Positions 16,214 to 23,442 of a stretch of DNA of 64,000 nt are shown piece by piece (positions within the stretch are counted from its first letter, which is position 1; every line of letters begins with the position of its first letter). Source of the stretch: a virus. A program made the translations under genes and the position numbers. Location of the stretch: IMG/VR virus record IMGVR_UViG_3300027759_003534, positions 62,001 through 126,000 of that record; one strand, 5' to 3'. The notes below the pieces were generated by a model. It worked only from the letters and a program-made list of their open reading frames with translations. It had not been told where the DNA came from and made no database searches.

Positions 16214-16549
16214 ATGGCAGACTTATACACAATATGGGCAAACAAAGAAGGCGACATTAGCGACATTGATTTTGTAAACAACATGAAGGGTTTTTTGCAA
16301 CATCTTGTAGACGAAGATAAAATGATATCATTTAGAATTACTCGATGCAAGATGGGTTTTCGCAGTGTAGCAGACATGCCCGAATGGTTTATTATTATGG
16401 AATTTAAGGATATGGCACAGATTGATGAAGCATTCCATCGTGTTGCTCCACTAAAGGGCGAACTCGAAGACAAACATCGTAGCTTTAATCAATTTGTTGC
16501 AGGAGACATTCAACATGCACTTTGGCGAGATTATCCTGATACATTCTAA
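16214..16549 (+). CDS. DUF6614-like small protein
   Basis: A 111-residue protein: LYTIWANKEGDISDIDFVNN at the start, ITRCKMGFRSVADMPEWFII in the middle, and ALWRDYPDTF at the end. This pattern resembles DUF6614, a small ferredoxin-like (dimeric alpha-beta barrel) family found in marine bacteria and phages. A strong AAGGAAAAAATAATG start is present. Function unknown. Confidence 0.65.
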   Translation: MADLYTIWANKEGDISDIDFVNNMKGFLQHLVDEDKMISFRITRCKMGFRSVADMPEWFIIMEFKDMAQIDEAFHRVAPLKGELEDKHRSFNQFVAGDIQHALWRDYPDTF

Positions 16550-16560
16550 GTGGTACTAAA

Positions 16561-16949
16561 AGATTAGCTACGCTAATCTGTGTCTTTCGCTTTAGCTCAG
16601 ACACATTGTTTCTTCTTACGCATTATCCAGATTATGTGGTCACAATTCACCGTATGCACGGTGAATTGACTCTTTTCACATTATCCGAGTGACAGCAGTC
16701 ATTTATTATAAAGAGATTGTATGTACCACCATACACGGAGGCGGTTGACCGGTACCCCCTACTCTAGCTTCACAAATCAACGGAACCCTAGTGACCCGAT
16801 AACAAATCCAAGTCCTACGAGCATGAGTTGTATCTTTTTCTACAGAGCTCAAACCATTTGTTGCCTTAAGTTAGCAATTGCCTTTCGCACACAAGATTAT
16901 CCGGACCGGGTATCTCACCGTTCCTCCTTGCAAGTCTAGCATCCTAGAC
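16561..16949. ncRNA. Candidate structured RNA: 429-bp gene-free, hairpin-rich stretch
   Basis: Between convergent genes (stop at 16549, stop at 16979) there is no credible gene. At least five hairpins are visible: 8-bp stem AGATTAGC/GCTAATCT (16561-16579, loop TAC); GTGTCT/AGACAC (16580-16604); 11-bp CAATTCACCGT/ACGGTGAATTG (16643-16668, loop ATGC); TGTATG/CATACA (around 16718-16736); and GTCTAG/CTAGAC (16934-16949). TGAG.TGTA/TACA...CTCA (near 16825-16852) is a sixth candidate. ATTATCC appears three times here. This density is beyond what two terminators need. Strand and identity are undecided. Confidence 0.4.
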
Positions 16950-16978
16950 CAAACATAGCGGATTGTTGCCTATCTGGT

Positions 16979-17407
16979 TTAAATTTTGTTTTTTATGTGA
17001 CTACCGTGTATTCGGCACACTATCTGCCCATTGTAGTAGTCGTCTGACTCTAATACTCTATGATTGAATTGTTCTCTAGCTTCTATGTAACTACACGCGG
17101 CCTTTGATGTACAATAAAATAATATTTCTCTTGTGAAGTGGTCAGCGCCCAGCGCCTCAATGTCTTTGTTGAGTTGATCGTTGCTGCCATAATACAGTTG
17201 CCAGTCAGAATCTATTTTGCTTTTAATTCGTTTACGTTTCTTGTTGCCGTTCTTTAATTTTACTACTTTGTATGTGGTTTTACTAAATTTTGCTAATTTC
17301 TTTCCAATATATTTTCTACCAGATACGTTATTTGTGATCAAATAAACAAAGCCGACACAATCTTCGGGTAACGTTTCAATTTGAGAGTTTTCGTACAACC
17401 ATACCAT
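16979..17407 (-). CDS. GIY-YIG endonuclease
   Basis: A 142-residue protein with the GIY-YIG nuclease core at residues 18-40: GFVYLITNNVSGRKYIGKK, the GIY and YIG elements being replaced by V-Y-L and Y-I-G as is usual in phage versions. A basic stretch (KLKNGNKKRKRIKSK) follows, then SDWQLYYGSNDQL and the helix with the catalytic Glu (YIEAREQFNHRVL). This is the free-standing Seg-like homing type. It borders the hairpin-rich stretch and the radical SAM gene. Confidence 0.8.
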   Translation of the reverse strand: MVWLYENSQIETLPEDCVGFVYLITNNVSGRKYIGKKLAKFSKTTYKVVKLKNGNKKRKRIKSKIDSDWQLYYGSNDQLNKDIEALGADHFTREILFYCTSKAACSYIEAREQFNHRVLESDDYYNGQIVCRIHGSHIKNKI

Positions 17408-17425
17408 GGACTAATAGTTATCATT

Positions 17426-18439
17426 TTACCACTCGGTTGCATATTTTTCATCAACCCTGCCTGCTACACACTTAGTTTGGCATTCTTGCCACCCAAACGT
17501 TTTAAATGTTGTCTCCCAAAAATTATCAGTTACTGCGTCGGTAAGTGTGCGCTGATTTAAATCAAATTTAGTAGCAAGATCTTTCCACTGTGAGTTGTGA
17601 CTGTATCGGTTAGCTACCCAACAGCAGGGAAATAATCTACCTTGTGCATCAATGTAAAGCCCTTTGTTGCCAATTTCACACAGGGGTTTTACACCGTTGA
17701 CTTCTTGCACTGAGTTGTATAATTGTATATTCTGCTTGTTTACTTGTGAATTAAGACCACGTGAACTTAATATTGTAACCTTTCTTTCAAATCTATGCGA
17801 TCCGCTGACAAACTTTTTGCTAGGTTCGAGTGGGTCGTTGGTGCCATAATTAGGATACACGCTACCAAACTTAGTAGATTTAGTAAGTTGAAACGCATCC
17901 ATTCCTAATTTTACTGCTAGAGATTGCATATAGTCAACTTGGGCTTCGTTAAACTTAAATGCTATAGCCGCCCATACTAGGCTACATTTGCTTGTAAGCC
18001 TAAGAGTCTCAATGCCTTGAATGATTGATACAAAATCACTGTTTACCCTGTACAAATTATTACTAGCATTATCGTAACCGTCTATACTAAAATGAACAGT
18101 ATCTTTGTCAGTGAGTACACTGCCTAGTTCTTGCCACCACTCTGGTTTCTTGTGTGAGCCGTTGGTAATAATAACAATCTCAACAGGCTTAATGCCTTTA
18201 ATGTATTCAACAACCGTAATGAGATCGTGTGCATATATAGGATCCCCATCATCTCCACAAAATGTAATTTTTTCTAAATTAGATAGAATAAAGTCTGGAG
18301 TAAAGTTACGTTTAAAAAATTCTAAATTTAATTCGGTATTAATTAAACTGTCTGGAACTTCTTGACGAGCACACCGAGGACAACGTAATGTACACTTTGA
18401 ACTTATTTCAATATGAAAGTGCCAAGTAGCTAATGTCAC
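17426..18439 (-). CDS. Radical SAM protein with C-terminal SPASM-like region
   Basis: A 337-residue protein with the radical SAM cluster motif CTLRCPRC at residues 16-23. The C-terminus has a second cysteine-rich segment (PLCEIGNKGLYIDAQGRLF, then PCCWVAN, and ECQTKC near the end) like a SPASM domain with auxiliary iron-sulfur clusters. The start is GTG in a GTGA overlap with the gp46 stop, so translation is coupled to gp46. Radical SAM enzymes with SPASM often modify peptides or proteins; the target here is unknown. Unlike the four radical SAM proteins on the right, its extra domain follows the core. Confidence 0.85.
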   Translation of the reverse strand: MTLATWHFHIEISSKCTLRCPRCARQEVPDSLINTELNLEFFKRNFTPDFILSNLEKITFCGDDGDPIYAHDLITVVEYIKGIKPVEIVIITNGSHKKPEWWQELGSVLTDKDTVHFSIDGYDNASNNLYRVNSDFVSIIQGIETLRLTSKCSLVWAAIAFKFNEAQVDYMQSLAVKLGMDAFQLTKSTKFGSVYPNYGTNDPLEPSKKFVSGSHRFERKVTILSSRGLNSQVNKQNIQLYNSVQEVNGVKPLCEIGNKGLYIDAQGRLFPCCWVANRYSHNSQWKDLATKFDLNQRTLTDAVTDNFWETTFKTFGWQECQTKCVAGRVDEKYATEW

Positions 18440-20199
18440 GCTATTTCCACATCCGTATTGTAACTGGTAAAGCCGCCTTCTTTGACAACCTTGAGAATAT
18501 TTTCAACTCGACCAGCTAGTTCATCTCTATGACTTACTAACCAAATACTCTTGTGTCGTTCACGACTCATGTGTTTTAATAAAGCTAACGCATTTTCTAC
18601 ACCTGCTGTATCTAAGCCGTTGTCGATCATTTCGTCTATAAACAATAGATTAATAGGTTGATACAAGGACTCAAACACATCGCGGAATGCCCAGCTCATG
18701 CTTAAAATCAAACGATTGCGTTCACCGCGACTTAAATTATCAAAGTCTAGCTCGCGGCCTAACTCTTCGATACTGACAGTCAAGTCGTTTTGGAATACCA
18801 CGGTATGTGGCAACCCTACACGATCTAAATAGTGTGTGAGCCTGACATTTAGATAGCTAAGATTCTGTTCAATAATCTTTTTACGGATAAAACTGTCTTT
18901 ACTAGTGAGCAACTTGAGCAAGAATTCTTGATGTTCTTGTAAGCGAGTAAGTTCATTAAGTGCGTCATATGTTATCTGTTGTAAGGCTTGTTGTTGCATT
19001 TCCTCAATCTGTTCACCGTAAGGATCTGTTTCAGTTTGTTTAGCAACAATCTGTTGTTCTAAGTTAGCCAATGTAGCTTGATGTTGTATAGCGTCTGACT
19101 CTTTGTCATAAAACATCTTAGGTGGTTTGCCTAACGTGCCCAAGGCTGTGTGGGCAGTCTCCAACTCTGATAATAAGGTGCTAAATTCTTGGCCACTCGC
19201 TCGAGCTGTAGCCAACTCCGTCTTCTTGCTTTCCAAGACTTGTTCGTGCTTACTGTCGTGGAAGGCCTGTCCGCACGTATGACACTCATGATTCTCGAGC
19301 GTTTCAATTTCTTTTGATAGTTTGGCCGCCAGCTTTTCTTCTCGATTAATATCCAATTTGATCCGCGAGATCTGACCAGATAGTTCATTGATATCTTTCC
19401 TGGTTTGATCCCACGCCTTGTGATCTTTGTGCGCCGCAATCTCGTCTTCAATCTGTATATTCTGTAACGCCTTAAGGGCTTTCTTAAGTTCTTTGATATC
19501 TTCGCCATGTTTAGTGACCCATAATGTTTGTCTACGCTTCAATGATTCGATCTGTTCTTCAATACGTTTGTTGGCTTCTTGAACAGCACGGATACGGAAT
19601 TCTTCTTGTGTAATGCCTTCTTTAGTAGCTCTATTATGTTCTTTAATCTTGTCAGCACGCTCACTCAGCATGGTAATACCTAATAATTGTTCAATGATAG
19701 TACGCTGATCGTTTGCTTTGAGACTTAAAAAAGGTTCTGTATAAGTGTTAAGTGCTAGGATATGTTTGAACATATCGTGACTTAGTCCTAAGGTTTGTTC
19801 AATAGCGTCCTGTGTTTCTCTGCTGTCGCCCTGTGCTTCATCGGTGACCGCTTGTTCTTGATTGTTTACAAAGAATCTTAGCAAGTTGGGTTTACGACCA
19901 CGTTCGATACGATAATCTTTGCCACCTACACTAAAATCTAAACTGACCAACATATTCTTGTTGTTGGTTTTGTTTACAAGATTATCCTTACGGATATTGC
20001 TGAGTGCTTGCCCGTATAGACTATAGCTAAGAGCATTGATAATTGTAGTCTTGCCGGTTCCGTTACGTGATCCGTCACCACCCAGGTCTAAATTTTCGCC
20101 TAAGACAAGCGTCAAGTCCTTACGGTCAAAGTCGATTGCCTGAGTAGCGTTACCTACGCTCATAAAGTTTTTAACGGTTAGATTTTTTATATGGATCAT
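18436..20199 (-). CDS. 46: Recombination nuclease subunit gp46 (SbcC/Rad50-like)
   Basis: A 587-residue SMC-like ATPase. Walker A is GSRNGTGKTT (residues 43-52), a CHTC zinc hook lies at about 306 between coiled-coil arms, the ABC signature is NLSRGERNRLILSM, and Walker B is INLLFIDEMIDNGLD (about 520). With gp47 it processes DNA ends for recombination-dependent replication. It has a sigma70-like promoter whose -10 box ends 8 nt before the ATG, and no Shine-Dalgarno. gp47 is separated from it by two inserted genes. Confidence 0.95.
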   Translation of the reverse strand: MIHIKNLTVKNFMSVGNATQAIDFDRKDLTLVLGENLDLGGDGSRNGTGKTTIINALSYSLYGQALSNIRKDNLVNKTNNKNMLVSLDFSVGGKDYRIERGRKPNLLRFFVNNQEQAVTDEAQGDSRETQDAIEQTLGLSHDMFKHILALNTYTEPFLSLKANDQRTIIEQLLGITMLSERADKIKEHNRATKEGITQEEFRIRAVQEANKRIEEQIESLKRRQTLWVTKHGEDIKELKKALKALQNIQIEDEIAAHKDHKAWDQTRKDINELSGQISRIKLDINREEKLAAKLSKEIETLENHECHTCGQAFHDSKHEQVLESKKTELATARASGQEFSTLLSELETAHTALGTLGKPPKMFYDKESDAIQHQATLANLEQQIVAKQTETDPYGEQIEEMQQQALQQITYDALNELTRLQEHQEFLLKLLTSKDSFIRKKIIEQNLSYLNVRLTHYLDRVGLPHTVVFQNDLTVSIEELGRELDFDNLSRGERNRLILSMSWAFRDVFESLYQPINLLFIDEMIDNGLDTAGVENALALLKHMSRERHKSIWLVSHRDELAGRVENILKVVKEGGFTSYNTDVEIA

Positions 20200-20207
20200 G
20201 GATTTAT

Positions 20208-20236
20208 ATTATAACAATTTTTTTTAACTTCTGCAA
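20208..20236 (-). promoter_or_regulatory. sigma70-like promoter abutting gp46
   Basis: The minus strand has TTGCAG (20236-20231), a 17-bp spacer, and a perfect TATAAT (20213-20208). The ATG follows 8 nt later, so the transcript would have almost no leader. It fits early or middle transcription by host sigma70. Confidence 0.6.
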
Positions 20237-20284
20237 TGAAAAAGATAAAGTTTGTGTAGATTATCTTTTATTTGTTATCTGATA

Positions 20285-20932
20285 TCAACGGTACCAATGA
20301 GATAAATCTTTTTTGATAAAATTACCAAAATTAGTAATATATTGATTAATAATTGTTTTCTCCATTGCGGAAAAAACTAAACTGGTACGAGTTGCTTGAG
20401 TGGATGCATTTTTTATTTTATCAAAGTCGGATTTTATTACAATATCTAGATCACAAAAAGTAAAATAATCTGATAAAAATTGTTTTGGAGTTTTTACAAT
20501 GTCATCATAATATAAAACTTTAAATTTAGTCTCTGGTGGTATGTTTGTTAGCCACCGTGTGCATATTGTTTGATAATCTATTAACTGAGTGTTAATTAAA
20601 GAATCTTTCAGAAAGAGATCTTGATTTAAAAAATCGTAGTATCGTTCAATCCACCCATACGGATCCCGCACTAAAAATGATATGTGAGTGGCCGTTTGTC
20701 CAAGTTGCTTAATTAGATCAGTATCTAATAGGTAAAGACCTGGGTTAAAATTAGCAGAAACTGGATACTGACTATAAAAATTATGGTACGAGTTAAAATC
20801 AGCCCCTAACATAATAGGATTTTCTTTTTCGTATTGAGGATTGTTTAGGGCTGGATGCGTTGCTAAATTACTCCATAGCCACGTAGTTGCACATCTTGGA
20901 AGTCCGATATTAATAATATGTTTATTTTTCAT
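20285..20932 (-). CDS. Sulfotransferase-like protein
   Basis: A 215-residue protein with the PAPS-binding loop near the N-terminus (NIGLPRCATTWLWSNLATHP, residues 8-27) and the second PAPS motif FLVRDPYGWIERYYDF at about 105. These are the two signature motifs of sulfotransferases. It would move a sulfate group from PAPS to a glycan or other alcohol. It is much richer in A and T than gp46 and gp47 on either side and its start overlaps the previous gene by 11 bases, which suggests that it came in as an insert. Confidence 0.75.
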   Translation of the reverse strand: MKNKHIINIGLPRCATTWLWSNLATHPALNNPQYEKENPIMLGADFNSYHNFYSQYPVSANFNPGLYLLDTDLIKQLGQTATHISFLVRDPYGWIERYYDFLNQDLFLKDSLINTQLIDYQTICTRWLTNIPPETKFKVLYYDDIVKTPKQFLSDYFTFCDLDIVIKSDFDKIKNASTQATRTSLVFSAMEKTIINQYITNFGNFIKKDLSHWYR

Positions 20933-21359
20933 AAACTATGTTTCTGTAAAATGGCCATTTGAACGTATAAATTAATTTACCAACAAAACTTAAACAATTA
21001 TCATCGACTGTTGACAAATCTAAATAAATGTTTTTTTCTTTAGCATACGTTAGAAATTCTTTGGTAAATTCTCTGCGTGCCGAATGAGTAATACTGGGTA
21101 AAGAATAAAAATTATCTAACTCTATATTTTTTACTACAATAGGTGAACGGACAATATCTAAGTCTACTGTAGAAAAACTTATAGTTAGATTTGTATACTT
21201 GATAGGAGGAAAATCAAAAAGTAATTCAACAATTGTGTGTTTGGTTTGTAAATCTATCTGGGTTTGTTGCAGAATATTATAGTCAGCATCTTGTAAAATA
21301 ATATCTACGGGTAATTTTTTTTTTGAACAAGGATAGTTAATTAAAAATTTTATAATCAT
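20922..21359 (-). CDS. Hypothetical protein in the gp47-gp46 insert
   Basis: A 145-residue AT-rich gene product starting MIIKFLINYPCSKKKLPVDI. Its ATG overlaps the gp47 stop (ATGA) and its end overlaps the sulfotransferase start, so the two inserted genes are translated with gp47. The middle alternates short hydrophobic strands (HTIVELLFDFPP, LTISFSTVDLDIVRSP), like a small beta-sandwich. I do not recognise it; its pairing with a sulfotransferase suggests carbohydrate binding, which is inference only. Confidence 0.6.
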   Translation of the reverse strand: MIIKFLINYPCSKKKLPVDIILQDADYNILQQTQIDLQTKHTIVELLFDFPPIKYTNLTISFSTVDLDIVRSPIVVKNIELDNFYSLPSITHSARREFTKEFLTYAKEKNIYLDLSTVDDNCLSFVGKLIYTFKWPFYRNIVYEK

Positions 21360-22369
21360 AAGTTTTGGTATATTTTTAATAACAACTTGGGATCGTAAAA
21401 TTCACTCTCAATGTTGGTCAGTTGATCTGTTACGATCTGATCTACACTTTCAAACTTGACTTCTCCGGGTGCCATGTCAGCATCTATAGCACTACTTTTA
21501 ACAGGAATCAATGCCATTTCTCTTAGGTTGTAATCCTTAACAAATGTGTCTTTGATAAAATTAGCTTCTTCGTAACTGATGTCAATGTCCAATTCTACAC
21601 GAACATGCATATTGGGCACAAGTATTTTAGGTGCATTATCGATTACTTGACTTAGTTTAAGCACACGATACAAGGGTTGACCAGGCCACGCATGATACAC
21701 CGGTTCACTGCCCCACTCCAACGTCATCATACCTCGATTGCTGTCACCGGCATCAGCATAGTTGTGTGGAAAGCAGTTACCGATATAGTTGATGTTCTTT
21801 TTCTGCTGTCTAAGATGGAAGTGCCCTGAAAACACTCGGTCAAAGCCTCCAAAGCTCTCTACCTTGACTTCACCGTGATCTGGCATTTCTACCATGGCGT
21901 TCATTTTAAAGTGTGGCAATTCAAAATGGCCAAACATGTACTTGGCTGACATTTTTGGTATGCGTTTATGGTCATCGCCAACCAACCAAGGAGCGATTAT
22001 GACATCGCCGTCTTGGAACCAATCGTTAACAATTTGGATATTGGGTATGTGTTTGGCCCACTCTGTTGAATAGATATCACGCTTGTCACGATAGTACAAA
22101 TCGTGATTGCCAGGAATAAAATAAAAACGGTCAAAGGCTTTGGATAATTTTTCCAAACTACGCAAACTATATTGCAAGGTCTGCATGTTAATAGCCGCAC
22201 GTTGATGGCTCCAATCACCGAGAAACATGCCAGTTTCACATCCATTGGATCGGGCTGTATCTATAAACCAATCAATAAAATCAGAGCAATCTTGATTGTG
22301 CTGTTGACTATTTGACTTTAGGCCAAAGTGGATATCGGTGCAGACTGCTACTTTTTTAAATAGACTCAT
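21356..22369 (-). CDS. 47: Recombination nuclease subunit gp47 (SbcD/Mre11-like)
   Basis: A 337-residue calcineurin-type metallophosphoesterase. The metal-binding motifs are in order: CTDIHFG (residues 9-15), MFLGDWSHQ (about 44-52), FIPGNHDLYY (about 95-104) and FSGHFHLRQ (about 179). It supplies the nuclease for the gp46-gp47 complex. It has a sigma70-like promoter (TTGCAA-17-TATACT) with the -10 box 7 nt before the ATG. Confidence 0.95.
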   Translation of the reverse strand: MSLFKKVAVCTDIHFGLKSNSQQHNQDCSDFIDWFIDTARSNGCETGMFLGDWSHQRAAINMQTLQYSLRSLEKLSKAFDRFYFIPGNHDLYYRDKRDIYSTEWAKHIPNIQIVNDWFQDGDVIIAPWLVGDDHKRIPKMSAKYMFGHFELPHFKMNAMVEMPDHGEVKVESFGGFDRVFSGHFHLRQQKKNINYIGNCFPHNYADAGDSNRGMMTLEWGSEPVYHAWPGQPLYRVLKLSQVIDNAPKILVPNMHVRVELDIDISYEEANFIKDTFVKDYNLREMALIPVKSSAIDADMAPGEVKFESVDQIVTDQLTNIESEFYDPKLLLKIYQNL

Positions 22370-22376
22370 AGATTAT

Positions 22377-22405
22377 AGTATACAGGAGTAAAACAAGTTT
22401 TGCAA
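22377..22405 (-). promoter_or_regulatory. sigma70-like promoter abutting gp47
   Basis: The minus strand has TTGCAA (22405-22400), a 17-bp spacer and TATACT (22382-22377), with 7 nt to the ATG at 22369. No Shine-Dalgarno is seen. The layout matches the gp46 promoter. Confidence 0.55.
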
Positions 22406-22414
22406 CTGGTCTGG

Positions 22415-23329
22415 TTAAGTTTCGTCGTTGTATTCGGCAATGTCAATGTTTGTGACCACAGCGCCAAAGTTAGGATTCTTTTTTCCAGCATTTTGCCTAG
22501 TCCAACTCGGGTTTAGTCCTGCTTGCTCTAGCATGTCATCACGAATATTTTGATTTTTCTTTTCTAAATTTAATATACGGGTAAATGAGTTAGTGATAGC
22601 CGCTGTGTAGTAGGCAAAGGGATTTTGACTTTTGCTTTCATCAAACTGTAGACCAATTTGACTCAACTGTAACAAGGCCTGCCCCCTCATCTCCTCATTG
22701 TAGGTATAGCCACGCCAGTTACTACGAGTAGCATAACGCTCACATAATTTCATATACATGGTAGCAAGTGTGCGTGTAGCATTGCCGTGATCCTTGCTGA
22801 ATTCACCTGTTTCAAAATCGCCAACCCAGTGACTTTTGCCTACCTGGAACGGTTGTTTGTTTTCATCCAACCGATAATGATAAAATGGTGGAAAGTTTAG
22901 ACGCACATGCTTTTCATCCAACACAGGAATGTCCAGCAATTCTGCCAGGGGATCTTCTTCTGCGTCTAGTTCCAGCTCAAAGATATCCTCAATTTTTTTC
23001 TTTTTTGCCGCAGTCTTGGGTACTTTTTTGGGTGCCATGGGTATGTGATCCCAACAGGTAATGCGGAACACTAGGTCGGTATTTGGTATCTTTTTAGGGT
23101 CTACAATTGTACCTTCACGCTTGAGTCTATCGGCTCGATTGCGTCTGGCTTCGGCAATGGTGCGTTGATTGATCCGGGCCAAGGTGGGCAAAATGATGTC
23201 ATACTGATGATCTGCCACAGGATCTAGGTAGCTACAGTAGGTATTTTTGCTCAGGTGTATTTGTTTTAAGATGTCACGATTATTTAAATAATTCGTTTTT
23301 GCTGGTGTTCTTGTGGGTGTAGTTGACAC
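22415..23329 (-). CDS. 55: Late sigma factor gp55
   Basis: A 304-residue protein. The C-terminal half is a reduced sigma region 2: NWRGYTYNEEMRGQALLQLS then NPFAYYTAAITNSFTRILNL and EKKNQNIRDDMLEQ, as in gp55 of T4-like phages. The first 110 residues (NYLNNRDILKQIHLSKNTYC, ... TDLVFRITCWDHIPMAP) form an additional conserved domain absent in T4 gp55 (185 residues). The start is GTG at 23329 with AGGAG 7 nt before it; a longer frame to 23602 would overlap the divergent gene and is rejected. gp55 directs RNA polymerase to the TAAATA late boxes and is itself preceded by such a box. Confidence 0.85.
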   Translation of the reverse strand: MSTTPTRTPAKTNYLNNRDILKQIHLSKNTYCSYLDPVADHQYDIILPTLARINQRTIAEARRNRADRLKREGTIVDPKKIPNTDLVFRITCWDHIPMAPKKVPKTAAKKKKIEDIFELELDAEEDPLAELLDIPVLDEKHVRLNFPPFYHYRLDENKQPFQVGKSHWVGDFETGEFSKDHGNATRTLATMYMKLCERYATRSNWRGYTYNEEMRGQALLQLSQIGLQFDESKSQNPFAYYTAAITNSFTRILNLEKKNQNIRDDMLEQAGLNPSWTRQNAGKKNPNFGAVVTNIDIAEYNDET

Positions 23330-23349
23330 TCGTTGATCTCCTAATAGTG

Positions 23350-23357
23350 TATTTATT
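23350..23357 (-). promoter_or_regulatory. Late promoter (AATAAATA) for gp55
   Basis: The minus strand reads CAATAAATACACTATTAGG, 20 nt before the GTG start, with AGGAG between. A late box before the late sigma gene suggests self-amplifying expression. Confidence 0.6.
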
Positions 23358-23416
23358 GTAGCACAAAAACCACACTTGTCAACCTTTAAATCATTATCTG
23401 GGTGGTTTATTTTTAC

Positions 23417-23424
23417 GATAAATA
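23417..23424 (+). promoter_or_regulatory. Late promoter (GATAAATA) for the baseplate operon
   Basis: The plus strand reads CGATAAATATTG, 18 nt before the ATG at 23443, with AGGA between. It is divergent from the gp55 box 60 bp away. Confidence 0.6.
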
Positions 23425-23442
23425 TTGTATAGGAAAATAAAC

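Noticed and set aside
16721-16939. A 72-codon plus-strand open frame within the hairpin-rich gap
   Set aside because: No ribosome site, a composition unlike neighbouring genes, and it covers several perfect hairpins. It is better read as non-coding.
16550-17407. Group I intron carrying the GIY-YIG gene
   Set aside because: I could not find convincing P7/S or R core elements and the flanking genes look complete. Kept only as an untested idea under the structured-RNA finding.
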